From contig JBANAY010000003.1 in the NCBI GenBank assembly GCA_037952775.1, forward strand, positions 36,146,001-36,210,000: a stretch of DNA of 64,000 bases, in the 5' to 3' direction. The notes beneath the pieces were generated by a model. That model did not search any database. It saw only the letters and a program-made list of their open reading frames with translations, and had not been told where the DNA came from. The translations under genes and the position numbers were made by a program. This document shows, one piece after another, positions 26,288 to 36,933 of this stretch. Origin of the DNA: Clonostachys chloroleuca (Eukaryota > Ascomycota > Sordariomycetes > Hypocreales > Bionectriaceae). The stretch's first letter is position 1. Every line of letters starts with the position of its first letter.

Positions 26288-27409
26288 CTACCTGTTCTTT
26301 CCACGGTCTCTGCGCCCTGACTCAAGCACCTTGACCCGTTTCTGGAAGCGATCACCCATTCCACTGCCTCTGGGACCGTCTGTTGTATCGATGCCTCTCT
26401 TGCGGCTCTTTTCCAGCATGGAGCGCACATTGCCTCCTCGTCCACCTTCCTTGCGTTTCGTCAATCGGTCGATCCGGTCAATGCCCTGTCCCAAATCGTG
26501 CCATTCCTCTCCACCGAATTGCATGCGGTTGCTTCGTCCAAGCTGCTTATTCTTCTTTGCACGGTCCTTCTTACTCTCGGCGGGCAGACGTACGAAGTTG
26601 GTCTCTTCGTATAATGTCCTCTCCGCCTCCTCCTTGCGCTCATCCGCCGTCTTCATCCTGCGACCGCCCTGGACAATGGTCGTGCCAATGCTGGGCATAG
26701 CCACCGGTGCAGTGGACAGCTCGTCGGCGATGAATTCGTCCATGGTGTGTGACTTGGCGGGGCGGCGCTCGGACTTATCACGACGTCCACTCGCGCTGTC
26801 CATGACCTGACGCTCTCGCTTTGGTGGTCGGTAGATGCCGGAGGGTTCGTTTTTGTCTCGTCTCGAGGCACGGGCGGTCACATCGTCCGTCATGGCGCCT
26901 AGATTGGGTGCCGCAGAACGTCCTGCTGGTCTGGCCTTGGTCTTGCCCCCCTCACCACTGTCGTCCTCAGAGGCCTCGGACTCATCTTCGTCTGAGGCTG
27001 ATTCCGAATCATCGCTGTCCTTCTCACCCTTTTCAGACTTTTTGAGTTCCTTTGCTTGTGCATCCTGAGCCGTACGAAGGAAGCGTTCAATGGAGAATCG
27101 GAGTTTCTCCTCGAGCGGGCGGGCTCCCTTCTCGAGGTATAGACGCAGCTCGACGAGTTTAGAGCGGACAGATTCGTCTATTTGACCGGATTGTTCTGAA
27201 GATTCTTTCTTGGCATTGCGGATTTTCAGGAGAATTAGGAAGACGAGGTTCTGAAGATATGAGAGAAGCAGTTCATTTTTGACGTCGAGGAGAGAGATAC
27301 CGTCTTTGGGCTTCTCCAACTCAGTGACTTTGTGGGTAGCTTCGTGAGTCGAGGCCAGCGACTGCGTCAATGATTCCAGCAGGGCGGGGAGTGTCGTAGG
27401 TGCCGCCAT
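26288..27409 (-). CDS. LCP5: LCP5/neuroguidin, U3 snoRNP-associated (Sas10/Utp3/C1D family)
   Basis: Single exon, 373 aa. The N-terminal Sas10/Utp3/C1D domain (~1-125) includes ISLLDVKNELLLSYLQNL and RLYLEKGARPLEEKLRFSIE, the diagnostic hydrophobic helices. It is followed by an acidic Ser/Asp/Glu stretch (~145-170), a basic region with GIYRPPK (highly conserved in Lcp5/neuroguidin), and a Lys/Arg-rich C-terminus typical of nucleolar proteins. Lcp5 acts in early 18S rRNA processing with the SSU processome. Start 27409 is the first ATG giving the conserved domain; the open frame continues upstream only with non-ATG codons. Confidence 0.9.
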   Translation of the reverse strand: MAAPTTLPALLESLTQSLASTHEATHKVTELEKPKDGISLLDVKNELLLSYLQNLVFLILLKIRNAKKESSEQSGQIDESVRSKLVELRLYLEKGARPLEEKLRFSIERFLRTAQDAQAKELKKSEKGEKDSDDSESASDEDESEASEDDSGEGGKTKARPAGRSAAPNLGAMTDDVTARASRRDKNEPSGIYRPPKRERQVMDSASGRRDKSERRPAKSHTMDEFIADELSTAPVAMPSIGTTIVQGGRRMKTADERKEEAERTLYEETNFVRLPAESKKDRAKKNKQLGRSNRMQFGGEEWHDLGQGIDRIDRLTKRKEGGRGGNVRSMLEKSRKRGIDTTDGPRGSGMGDRFQKRVKVLESGRRDRGKNR

Positions 27410-27874
27410 CTTGTGCTGCTGTCTGTCTGCCGACTGTGAAAGAAATTTGTTGGTAGCCGTTATCGATCTTTTTGCGCTTGGAGATTTGGAACTTTTTAGT
27501 GGAGCCCCTGTCAGTCTAATGCAGGCGGCAAAGGCTGCTGACTCAGCACTTCCTCGTAAACTTAGGACACTTGTACGAAGCTCCTGGAAGTCAGGCAACG
27601 GCTCCCGATACGATCTTCAAGTTTGGATACGACCAACTGCTTTGCTCAGGGCAGATCTGACATCGAAATCGCCCGTCTCAATCCCCCCTAAATCAACAGG
27701 ACGGGTTGCCGGCCCGACCTCGATTCGTGCGGAGACCTTCATTTTAGAAAGGCGATAAGATCGCCTATAAAAGGGACGCGCAACTCGGATACGTCACGCA
27801 TCTTGAACTTGCATCGTCCTGTTCGCGGCAAAGCAATCGCCAAATCCCTGGAATGACCTGTAGTCAATAGCACA
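27410..27874. promoter_or_regulatory. Divergent promoter LCP5 / TM9 protein
   Basis: 465 bp between two start codons. TATAAAA at 27766-27772 is 103 bp before the TM9 gene ATG and points toward it. Confidence 0.55.
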
Positions 27875-29869
27875 ATGCTCTGCAACAACATGGCGCCATC
27901 GGCGCTGTTTGCGACTCTACTTGCCGCTGTCCCTGCGTCGGCTTTCTACCTTCCTGGTGTCGCACCAACTTCCTACAAAGTCAACGACAAGGTGCCGCTC
28001 TTCGTCAACAGTATCACGCCCGTCGCCTCTCCCTCCGATCAACGACTGCACTCCATCGTTCCCTACGACTACTACCATGACGAGTTCAAGTTCTGTAGGC
28101 CCGAGGGCGGACCCAAATATGTGTCGGAGAGCTTGGGTAGTATCCTTTTCGGCGACCGAATCATGACCTCCCCCTTCGACCTCTCAATGGCCAAGAACGA
28201 GACCTGTAAGTCTCTCTGCGAGGTTACCTACGATAAGGAATCGATCCAATTCGTCCGATCCAAGATTCAAGCGGGCTATACTCTGAATTGGCTCGTTGAC
28301 GGTTTGCCCCCTGGTCAGCAGATCGAGGACGAGATGACAGGAACTTCCTTTTACAGCCCCGGTTTCCTTCTCGGACAGGTGGACCCTACTGCGGAAGTTA
28401 TCTTCAACAACCATTACGATATTTGGGTCGATTACCACGAAGTCAACAAGGACCCTAACCAGCTCCGTGTCGTTGGCGTTACTGTCGAACCAAGCTCGAA
28501 GCGATACTCTCACACTGCTGACTGCGGCGATACTCACCCAACTGTGGTTCTAAAGGAGAATGCAGAGTCCGAGGTCGTCAAGTTCAGCTACGCCGTCTAC
28601 TGGAGAAAGTCTGGAACTGCCTGGGCTACACGATGGGACAAGTACCTGCACGTCTTCGACCCCAAGATCCACTGGTTCTGGCTGATCGACACCGCCATTA
28701 TCGTCGTCATCCTGGTTATGACTGTTGTATCCATTCTCGTCCGAACTCTCAAGAAGGACATTGCACGATACAACCGTCTCGACCAGATCAATCTTGATGA
28801 CTTCGGTGCAACCTCAGCTCTTGAGGAAGAGGGCGTGCAGGAGGATTCAGGCTGGAAGCTGGTCCATGGAGACGTTTTCCGAACACCATCACGCCCACTT
28901 CTTCTCTCAGTTCTCCTCGGAAATGGTGCTCATCTCTTTGTGATAACTGCATGCACCATCGTCTTTGCCCTGTTCGGTTTCCTCTCTCCATCCAACCGTG
29001 GTTCCCTGGGAACAATCATGATCCTTCTCTACACCGTTCTGAGCTTCGTAGGCGGATATGTCTCAGCAAGGGTATACAAGTCGTTCCAGGGAGAGCAGTG
29101 GAAGCTGAACATCGCTCTCACGCCAACTCTAATCCCCGGTATCACTTTCTCCTCCTTCTTCTTCCTGGATCTCTTCTTGTGGGCCAAGAAGTCCTCTGGT
29201 GCCGTTCCTTTTACGACCATGCTCGTGATTATTGGTATCTGGTTCGTCATTTCCATCCCGCTCTCTCTGGCAGGTTCCTGGTTCGGCTTCCGATCCGCCG
29301 CTATTGAAGCCCCGGTCCGCACCAACCAGATTCCTCGACAGATCCCACCTGTGAGCACATGGTTGAAGCCAGCCCCCAGTATGCTCATTGTCGGTCTTTT
29401 GCCTTTCGGCGCTATTTTCGTCGAGTTATACTTCATCATGAGCTCCATTTGGTTCAGCATGATCTACTACATGTTTGGTTTCCTTTTCCTCTGCTACATT
29501 CTCATGGTTATTGTTTGCGCAGCCGTCACGATTCTCATGACTTATTTCTTGCTCTGTGCCGAAAACTACAACTGGCAATGGCGGTCGTTCATGGCTGCCG
29601 GCATGACCGGTGGCTACATCTTCCTTAACTGTCTCTTCAACCTGATCACAAAGGTGAGACTCGGTGGTTTGGCTGGAGTTGTCTTGTACCTCGGCTACAG
29701 CGCCTTGATCTCCATGCTCTTCTTTGTTCTTTGCGGTAAGTTTGGTCATCCCCCTGAAAACTAATTATTCGAAAAGCGGTCAGCTAACGATGATGAAATA
29801 GGTTCCATCGGCTACTTTGCCAGTTGGTGGTTTGTGCAGAGAATTTACAAGTCAATCAAGATTGACTAA
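27875..29869 (+). CDS. TM9 superfamily (nonaspanin) protein, EMP70/TMN2-like
   Basis: Model join(27875..29735,29802..29869), 642 aa, one 66-nt intron. Cleavable signal peptide (ends near ASAFYLPG), then a lumenal domain of ~250 aa with family blocks YSSLPYYY-like IVPYDYYHDEFKFC, GDRI, and GFLLG. Nine membrane helices follow from ~residue 268 (WFWLIDTAIIVVILVMTVVSI). The cytosolic tail ends SIKID, matching the KxD/E COPI/COPII signal seen in nonaspanins. These proteins reside in Golgi/endosomes and affect protein sorting, adhesion and copper balance in yeast. A second in-frame ATG (27890) would also give a good signal peptide. Confidence 0.94.
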
Positions 29870-30257
29870 GTCCGAACAGACCGAAAATTCGAGTTATTGG
29901 AGGAGCGGGCTCAAGTATAACCGGTATTTGAGACGGGGCAGACTCATGATATATACCTTTTGCTTTTTGTAAGACTACATTGTATCACCAGCGTTTGCAT
30001 TATTGGGCATCGAATAGGAAAAGGGGATTTTTCTTTTACTGGAAAGAACATTCTGGGAATAGCTGGAGAAAAACCTGGTAGAGAACAAGATTGCTCTCCT
30101 ATCTGCCTCTTATCGAGGCACTCTAAATAGAATGAACGCGCGGGAGAGTTAGATACTGGATGGATTTTTTTTTGATTTTTTTTTTTAAACTACAAGCGCC
30201 CCCAATAAAAAGGTATTTTAAAAAAGAAAATGCGTCCTCCTTAACCAACGTAGTAGT
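29870..30257. other. Convergent 3' region
   Basis: Between TM9 gene (+) and MED4 (-) ends. Contains T-rich runs at 30164-30186. Nothing else seen. Confidence 0.5.
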
Positions 30258-31299
30258 CTAGTCATCGTCATCGTCGTCGAGATCATCCAACGAGGAGAAC
30301 TGGAACTGCTTCTTGACAGGCGGCGCATTCGGCTGGGTGGACTGGGTAGGCGAAGAGCCAGCCGCCGTGTTCCTGCGCCACTCCTCCTGCTGCCGCAGCT
30401 GCCTCTCGCGCTCCTCCTCCAGTCTTCTCTGGTGCTCCTGCTTCTCCTGCTCCTCCTTGGCCCTGCGCTCCTCCTCCTCCTTCTGCTTGCGATTCTCCAC
30501 CTCCACGGGGTCGTACCCCTTAGGGTCGATCCCTTGCTCGGAGAGGGCCTGGTTGGACGCCAGGGCGCCGCCGCGGATCCGGTTCTCCTGCGGCCACGGG
30601 TAGAAGGGCTTCCCAGATTGGGGGTTGAGGTATTCCGTGAAGTTTTCGGGGAGGGTGGTCAGCGTTGATGTTGTCTGCTGCGAGGGCTGGACCTGGCTCT
30701 GCATGGGGGTGGGGGCGCCGTTGATGATGGCAGGGCTCTGGGGCTGCGAGGGCGTCGGGGCGGCGGACGGCGTCGCCCCCGTTTGGAACTCGGTCGCCAG
30801 CGGCGTCTGTGTCATGTCTGGGGAAGTGGCGCCGGCGGCGGGAGCAGCAGCGGCGATCATGGACGCTGAGGGCATGGTGGTCATGCTAATACGGCAAGCG
30901 TAGTTAAGGAGCTCCTCGTACGAGAAGGGGTAGCTTGGCCCGGGGGGAAGGTCGTGGCGTGGGTGGTCACGATGTCCTTGCGGGTTGAGGCGAGGCTGGA
31001 GAGGGTGTCGCGGATCTGGGAGTCGAGGGCCGCGGACGACTTGCGCAGCTCCTGGATACGGAGGTAGTTGTTCTGATGGGTTTGGACTAGGTTTTATAAT
31101 GTCAGTGACGTGTGTACGAGAGATTGGGGGGTGGTTGACGGGGTCGCGTACCATCTTCCAGGCCTTTGCTCAACTCGCTGTCGGCGAGCTCAATCTCTCT
31201 GGCGTGAGCTATGGAAGGATGATATTTGTTGACTGAGTCGACGAGAACAGCTAGGGCCTTCTCAAGTCGCTCAAAGCGACCGTCTATGTATTTATCCAT
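30258..31299 (-). CDS. MED4: Mediator subunit 4, with an apparent 1-nt frameshift
   Basis: Model complement(join(30258..31086,31152..31299)) with a break at the G6 run 30942-30947 (C6 on the coding strand). Exon 1 encodes MDKYIDGRFERLEKALAVLV and a helix; exon 2 starts VQTHQNNYLRIQELR, the Med4 coiled-coil core, in one frame to ATTFPPG. The next frame continues PSYPFSYEELLNYACRISMTTM, the conserved Med4 block before the Pro/Thr-rich region. One extra C restores a 325-aa protein; without it translation stops ~20 codons on. The C-terminus is a charged Glu/Arg/Lys helix and an Asp tail (FSSLDDLDDDDDD). Med4 lies in the Mediator middle module in the nucleus. See findings for the lesion. Confidence 0.88.
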
Positions 31300-32203
31300 C
31301 CGCGAGGGTTGACCAGTCAAGGTATTTGCAAGGGAAAGTTGAAATTCTCTATTTCAAGAAAGCGTTGATGGTGCACGTTTAACAATTGGAGCTTGGAGCT
31401 CTTGGACTCTAGAACCTGTCAGATTCAACAGGCCCGCTAAATTTGCCCTACCCTATAGTCCAGCTGTCAACGAGGGGAAGGCCTTCGATACACAGGGGTA
31501 ATCTGTAAATTCAACTCTGGGAAAATGATTGTATGTTTCATGTTTGATTGATGGAACGGGTAGGTTCATATCACCTTCTTGGTGAGTGGTTATGTTCGTT
31601 AGCTTATCACTTGTTTGCCTTGCTTCGTTATCTGGTCCGTTCCCATCTCCCCCAGGCAAGCAAGTAGGTAGGTAACAGGAGAAAGGAAGGGTGGTTATTA
31701 ATCGACTACTTTCTGTAACAAATAGAGAAATTCAGTAGTATAACAATAAAATAAAGTGATAATATATACGGTATTATCTCAGAAGGGGCTCAATAATCTG
31801 ATGATACTTTGATGTTTGAGTGTCTTAATTTCCATACCACCCACTCTCCATGTACAAGACCAGGAGCAAATTGGTAGGAGCCGCAAGGATAAGATACAAA
31901 TCTTAAACATAGGTACTCATGTTAACCGATTTTACTTTCACTCATCAACTAAGTGGAAAAAAAGATTGCAAAATTCATCATAGAGAGACTACCTAGCAAT
32001 GAGTGCTGCTTCCTGTTAGTATCTCGGCTCATCCTATTGGCTGAGCAGGCCCCGTTCCTGGCCTGGGGCAAAACTCCGGCTTCTGCCGACGGCTAGACTC
32101 AGCTTCCCAAACTCGCGCAATTGGTGATATTTTTGACTGTGAATACCGACGACGATTCAGCAATTGACCGATAAGAACGGCTTCAGCTGCCTCCACAAAC
32201 AAG
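31300..32203. promoter_or_regulatory. Divergent promoter region MED4 / QCR10
   Basis: 900 bp, AT-rich at 31690-31980, without a supported gene. A CCAAT box is listed separately. Confidence 0.5.
32036..32040 (-). promoter_or_regulatory. CCAAT box upstream of QCR10
   Basis: ATTGG on the plus strand (CCAAT on minus), 164 bp before the QCR10 ATG. CCAAT is the HAP/CBF complex site that controls respiratory genes in fungi; use here is inferred. Confidence 0.4.
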
Positions 32204-33086
32204 ATGGTCTCTCCTGTATGTCGAAACAAGTCACATACTCGCCAATTCTGGCCCTCTGCTCTCCCTCGAATCCCTAATCAAGACATCCATCTGACCGTTC
32301 CTCGTACAGACTCCCTTCCGCGCTGCCGAATTCAGGAGCGCCTACGGCCCTAAGTATGTCCAGAGATTATTCTCCTCCCGATAGCCATCACGACCGACTG
32401 GAAGCAATCTTCGAACTTGCGAATATCCCGGCGACTGAGTCAGAGTCAACGCGAAAGAGGCGGTTTAGAGGCTGACCGAAGAACAACAGGTACCAATTCC
32501 AGCCTCACGTTGCTGGCATCAGCTCCAAGACTGCTTTCCGACTGTAAGTAGCACTTTTATCACTCCCGATTATCGACGCAAACCCAAGGACGAGCGAAGC
32601 AGACCTGGAGTAGTTCAGCGCTCGCGGACGCAATGGATGGACGAACGAGCAGCAAGAATTCCTTTGCCCCGGGGCCGGAGATCTCAGCACGGTGGCTCGA
32701 TGAGGTTCTACGAATTGCGTCTTATCCAGTAGAGACAGCCCGGCGCTCTGAAACTGGGTCGTTGTTGGTATTGCAGCGGTTGTTGGGGCGGAATGCTGAT
32801 CCTCTTTGACAGTGGTGCCAAGTCTGCTGCCTTCGGCGGCGCCGCTGGTGTTGCTGTCCTCCTCTACGTCTCTGGCATCCCCCGTGTGAAGACCGATATC
32901 CTCCAGGTACGTTCAATTCGCCACGAGGAACCCGTCTCGAAGGCTTCCCCGCTAAACCACCACGTAGAAGGTTCCCTTCCTCGGAAAGTACTTCATCACC
33001 GAGGTCCACCCCGCCGACAACGTAAGTTTCACCCATGTCTTTTCTGAAGCAAAGAGCGCATCTAACAGTACATGCAGCCCTTTTAA
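32204..33086 (+). CDS. QCR10: Cytochrome bc1 complex subunit 10, six exons
   Basis: Model join(32204..32215,32310..32353,32490..32543,32813..32906,32968..33021,33078..33086), 88 aa. No long ORF marks this gene. It was found by joining exons: 12-nt exon 1 (MVSP), then TPFRAAEFRSAYGPK, YQFQPHVAGISSKTAFRL, a membrane exon GAKSAAFGGAAGVAVLLYVSG with IPRVKTDILQ, KVPFLGKYFITEVHPADN, and a 9-nt exon encoding Pro-Phe-stop. All ten splice borders are GT-AG and every phase fits. The sequence matches fungal Qcr10 along its full length, including the DNPF end. It is a small single-pass supernumerary subunit of complex III in the mitochondrial inner membrane. Introns are 94, 136, 269, 61 and 56 nt. Confidence 0.92.
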
Positions 33087-33705
33087 ACAACTCGAAAATC
33101 ATGGGGTTTGTGTGATGGGATGGCTGGCTGGAGCGGATTAGAATACAATCCCAGCTTGTACAAGATACTTCCAATAGAAATTTCTTCTGTTTATAGATTT
33201 GTACCATTTCCATCAAGTGAAACGCCGTTGTTAGTTGCCAGTGCTCTCAGTGGACTGTGAGCTATCTGCGCGCGGAAAATCTTAAGTAGATTTAGGAAGC
33301 TGAGTACTCCCAAATCGATGAGACTGGAGGGTAAGACATGGCTATTACCACTTTACAGCAAATTAGATGCCTTCTCTATTGATAGAATAGACAATGGTTC
33401 GAATGTAGGTTCAGAATGTGTAAGCCGTAGCCCCACGTAAAGCATTAGGAGAACATGGCAGCCTCGATTCTTGGGGTGGAAATTGTCAGGATTAAAAGAA
33501 AGAATAAATCTGTTTTATAAATGACATTAAGAAAATTAGGCCATAGAAAATATTCCATGTGGGAGTGATTCTTTTGGGGATGACGAGAAGCTACGTTACA
33601 GAGCTTCGGCACTTCCTCACCTTCAATCTTCAGTGTGGGACCGCGAGCTTTCCAAAACCGTCACTCAACCGCGTCATTCGCAGCCCAGATCGCACACAAG
33701 CCGAC
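33087..33705. other. Intergenic region QCR10 to ALG10
   Basis: About 620 bp, AT-rich at 33490-33560. The ALG10 reading frame stays open upstream to 33559, with an in-frame ATG at 33580. No separate gene seen. Confidence 0.45.
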
Positions 33706-36021
33706 ATGGAATGCGAAAGCGACACTGCAGATGGCTGGATTGAGTCTTGGGTTTCCCGCCCCAGCTCTCTCCAATCGGCCAGGAGCACTGCCATTACTGG
33801 GGTGTTGATACTACTCGTCGCACTCATTCAACCGCCTGGGCGAGCCTCAACCCGATGGGCCACCGTGGCCCCAGTCTGTGCTGCCGTCGCAGCCCGACTC
33901 TGGCTTCATATCAGCTCTCACTATGTGCCCGAGCCCTATTTGGATGAGATCTTCCATATTCCGCAGGCTCAGAAATACTGTCAAGGGAGATACGACGAAT
34001 GGGACGACAAACTCACGACGCCGCCCGGCCTGTAAGCAACTGCAGTCTTTCCCCTTCACTGGGCAAGCTTTCCACGAATTTGCGACAACGGAGACTAATT
34101 CAAAACCACAGTTATATTTTGAGCATGCTGGCTACACGCAATAATCCTTTTGCTGTGATGTTCGCAATTTATGGCTGTGACGCCAACAGCTTACGTGCAT
34201 TCAATGCGCTTGCACTGCTGGCTCTAACATATCTGGCTATGTTTGCGCGCCAGCAAATCGAGGCCCGTCTTTACCAAGGAAACTCTGGGGCGAGGATGGG
34301 GGCTAAGTCGCAATATGCTGGACATACTGCGCTCAATATTGCCCTGTTTCCTCTGCTGTTCTTCTTCTCTGGGTTGTATTATACGGATCTGGTGTCTACT
34401 GCTGTGGTTTTGGCGGCGTTCCTCAACTCCTTACGTCGCATGGGAGGCGACCGGCCTTCATTCCTCAGCGACGTTTTGGCAGTGTTACTCGGGATACTAT
34501 CTCTGGCCATGAGACAGACCAATGTGTTTTGGATCGTGGCGTTCATCGGCAGTCTGGAGGGCATCCATGCGATCAAGACTCTTCACCCAGAACGAGTTGA
34601 ACAACCAGTGATGACTACCCTGTGGGAGCAGGTGAAGTTCTTCGCTTGGAGGTATTCCGTGGGGGATATTCACGACCCCCCTCTTGACAGAGCTTGGCCT
34701 GATGGTATTTAACACTCTCCAGCCGACCCCTTTCTCTCCTAGGATGAGACTGATATAGTGTAGATTGGCTGTTCTCCGTCCTGAGTATCTTGATCGCGGC
34801 TGTTTACAATCCCGTGCGAGTATTGAGGCAAGTTTGGCCGTACATTACTGTGCTACTATCTTTTGTTGCATTCGTCATCTGGAATGGCGGCGTGGTTCTT
34901 GGTGAGCAAGATGTCTAATCATGAATGGAAGTTGTATCAACATTGCTGACTCTAGCTTAATAGGTGATAAGTCCAACCATGTAGCGACGATTCATTTAGC
35001 TCAGATGCTATATATCTGGCCATTCTTCGCATTCTTCTCACTGCCCTTATTACTCCCATATGCCCTGTACCCTCTCAACATAGCCTGGAACCTCGTCTTT
35101 CCTAGAAGCGAGCCAGCGCAATCTGGGCCGTCAAGAAAGGACACGGATGAAGACAAGAGAGGAAAGGGTCAAGACAATACCCAGCCCAAGTCTCCCCAAA
35201 TCTCTACACCCCTCCGATTTGTCTCCAGCCTGCTTAGCCGGTTCGTTGTCTGGCCCGTCTACCTCATTATCACACTGATCACATCCATCGTTGTGGTCCG
35301 ATTCAACACCATCATCCACCCATTTACCCTCGCAGACAACCGACACTATATGTTTTACATCTTCCGCTACACGATTCGGCGCGGGGCAGCAATTCGCCTC
35401 CTGCTGGTGGTCCCTTATACCCTCTCTCGATGGTTGGTCTGGGGAACGTTGGCCGGGGGTGAAGCCTGGCCGTTTAAATTCATCTTAGGGGATCGGGACA
35501 GCCCTACACCAACGAAGGAGCCCTTATTTATCAACCACCCCCTATGGATACGCCAGGACGAGAAAGCCAAGCGACCAACGAACGCACAGTATCCACAAGC
35601 CTCAGAGAAGACACAGCTAGATGTTGAGGAGGCTCTTGCCAATGATCCACTAGCCATTTCCACAGAGTCAGTGTCGACTTCAACGGCCGTCGTGCTTCTC
35701 CTGGCATCTAGCCTGTCCCTCATCACTGCACCCCTAGTTGAACCTCGTTATTTCATCATCCCCTGGGTCATGTGGCGGCTCATGGTCCCGGCCTGGAGAC
35801 TTCCCACCGGCGGACTGTTCGCCTCCGTGCAATCCACCGGACCAGCCGGTAAGCTGCTAGAGTTCTTCCGTCACTACGACCTCCGGCTCGTGCTGGAGAC
35901 GGTCTGGTTCGTAGCCATCAACGTCGTCACAGGGTACATCTTCTTGTTCAAGCCGTTCCAGTGGAAGGCAGAGGACGGGAGCCTGCTCGACGAGGGCCGT
36001 TGGCAGCGGTTCATGTGGTAA
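33706..36021 (+). CDS. ALG10: Dolichyl-P-Glc alpha-1,2-glucosyltransferase (DIE2/ALG10)
   Basis: Model join(33706..34031,34112..34704,34764..34901,34964..36021), 704 aa, three introns of 80, 59 and 62 nt, all GT-AG. The signature EPYLDEIFHIPQAQKYCQGRY...WDDKLTTPPGLY in the first lumenal loop is the Alg10 motif with the acidic residues of GT-C enzymes. Many membrane helices follow, with conserved LAMRQTNVFWIVAF, WNGGVVLGDKSNH, HLAQMLYIWPFFAFFS, and LVEPRYFIIPW near the end. It adds the third, terminal glucose to the dolichol-linked N-glycan precursor in the ER lumen. A hydrophilic insert (~410-440) separates helices and is lineage-variable. The start at 33706 is chosen because the upstream extension is charged and non-conserved-looking. 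Confidence 0.94.
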
Positions 36022-36483
36022 GGCTGTTTAGGGGTTTTTACAAGAGACTTGTCAATATGTATGGTTATGTAGGATATATGTATTGTATACTCGTCAAGTC
36101 ATCCCGCGTTTCTGTTTCTTTTCTGCCGCGAAACATCAAACCCATCGCGACTGTTTAGTTTTTCCATAATCACATAACAGTAGCATGTCCAGAACGCCGC
36201 CCAATAAAGTTTCGTAAGCGCCTCCCCAAATCCAGGAATATCATAAATGTCCCCATATGCACCCGTCGTGGAATCCAGCCCCTCGACGCAGGGGATGCTA
36301 GAGCCCGCTGACAAGCACGATAATGTAAAACACGCAAAAAACGCCATGATACGCCATGATGTTCCACATAACCGATCCCGTGCCCTTCATCTCAACGTTG
36401 ATTATAAAAAAACACATCAAAAAAGCGGTGTGTGAATTTTTGATTTTGACATTTTTTTCCTTTTTGATTCTCCGTTCGAATTC
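36022..36483. other. Convergent 3' region with small open frames
   Basis: 460 bp between ALG10 (+) and the next gene (-). On the minus strand it holds a 30-codon frame starting at 36389 with a hydrophobic stretch (HGVFCVFYIIVLVSGL) and an overlapping 82-codon frame (36099-36347). Neither can be tied to a family; see findings. Confidence 0.4.
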
Positions 36484-36933
36484 TCACAAGCTGAGTCGAT
36501 CTAGACTTAGGCCATCGTTACTGCGCACGCGCCTCACGACGCCGAGCTTGAAGAACCTCTCCTCGCCGCCGGCGGTCCTCCCGCCGATGTACCACTTGTC
36601 GGCGCCGATGACGTCTCTGAAGCCCTCGCTGCTGCTGTCGCTGCCGCGGCGGCGGGAGGAAGGGTACTGGATGGGGATGTTGGCTGAGCGGGGGGCGGTC
36701 TGCGCCTGGCCTGGTGTGTCGGCGGCTTGGTTATTGCTTGCCGAGGGGGTGTTGCCGGTGTTTGCGGTCCTGCCGGCGGTGGTGGATGTAGCGGTGGCGT
36801 TGGCTGGTGACGATGAGGCGGCGGATGAGGTGGTTTGTGTGGCGTACTTGTTGGGCTGCTGGGTGATGGAGAGGTCTTGCTGGCGCAGGGCAGCGAAGAC
36901 GGAGGCGAGGAAGAAGGGTCGTTGGGACGGCAT
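36484..36933 (-). CDS. Conserved-looking hypothetical protein with Ser/Thr-rich middle
   Basis: Single exon, 149 aa. N-terminus MPSQRPFFLASVFAAL is hydrophobic with an upstream Arg but no clear cleavage site. The middle (~35-85) is Ala/Ser/Thr/Asn low complexity. The C-terminal ~50 residues are different: SSRRRGSDSS, then ADKWYIGGRTAGGEERFFKLG and VVRRVRSNDGLSLDRLSL, a basic ordered-looking block resembling the end of uncharacterised proteins in other filamentous ascomycetes. The SRRRGSDSS/RSNDGLSLDR spacing suggests phosphorylation sites. Function unknown. Coding GC is high and the frame clean, which supports a real gene. Confidence 0.65.
   Translation of the reverse strand: MPSQRPFFLASVFAALRQQDLSITQQPNKYATQTTSSAASSSPANATATSTTAGRTANTGNTPSASNNQAADTPGQAQTAPRSANIPIQYPSSRRRGSDSSSEGFRDVIGADKWYIGGRTAGGEERFFKLGVVRRVRSNDGLSLDRLSL

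Noticed and set aside
33395..33420. GGTTCGAAT, resembling a tRNA T-loop
   Set aside because: Flanking bases do not form a 5-bp stem and no acceptor stem is present.
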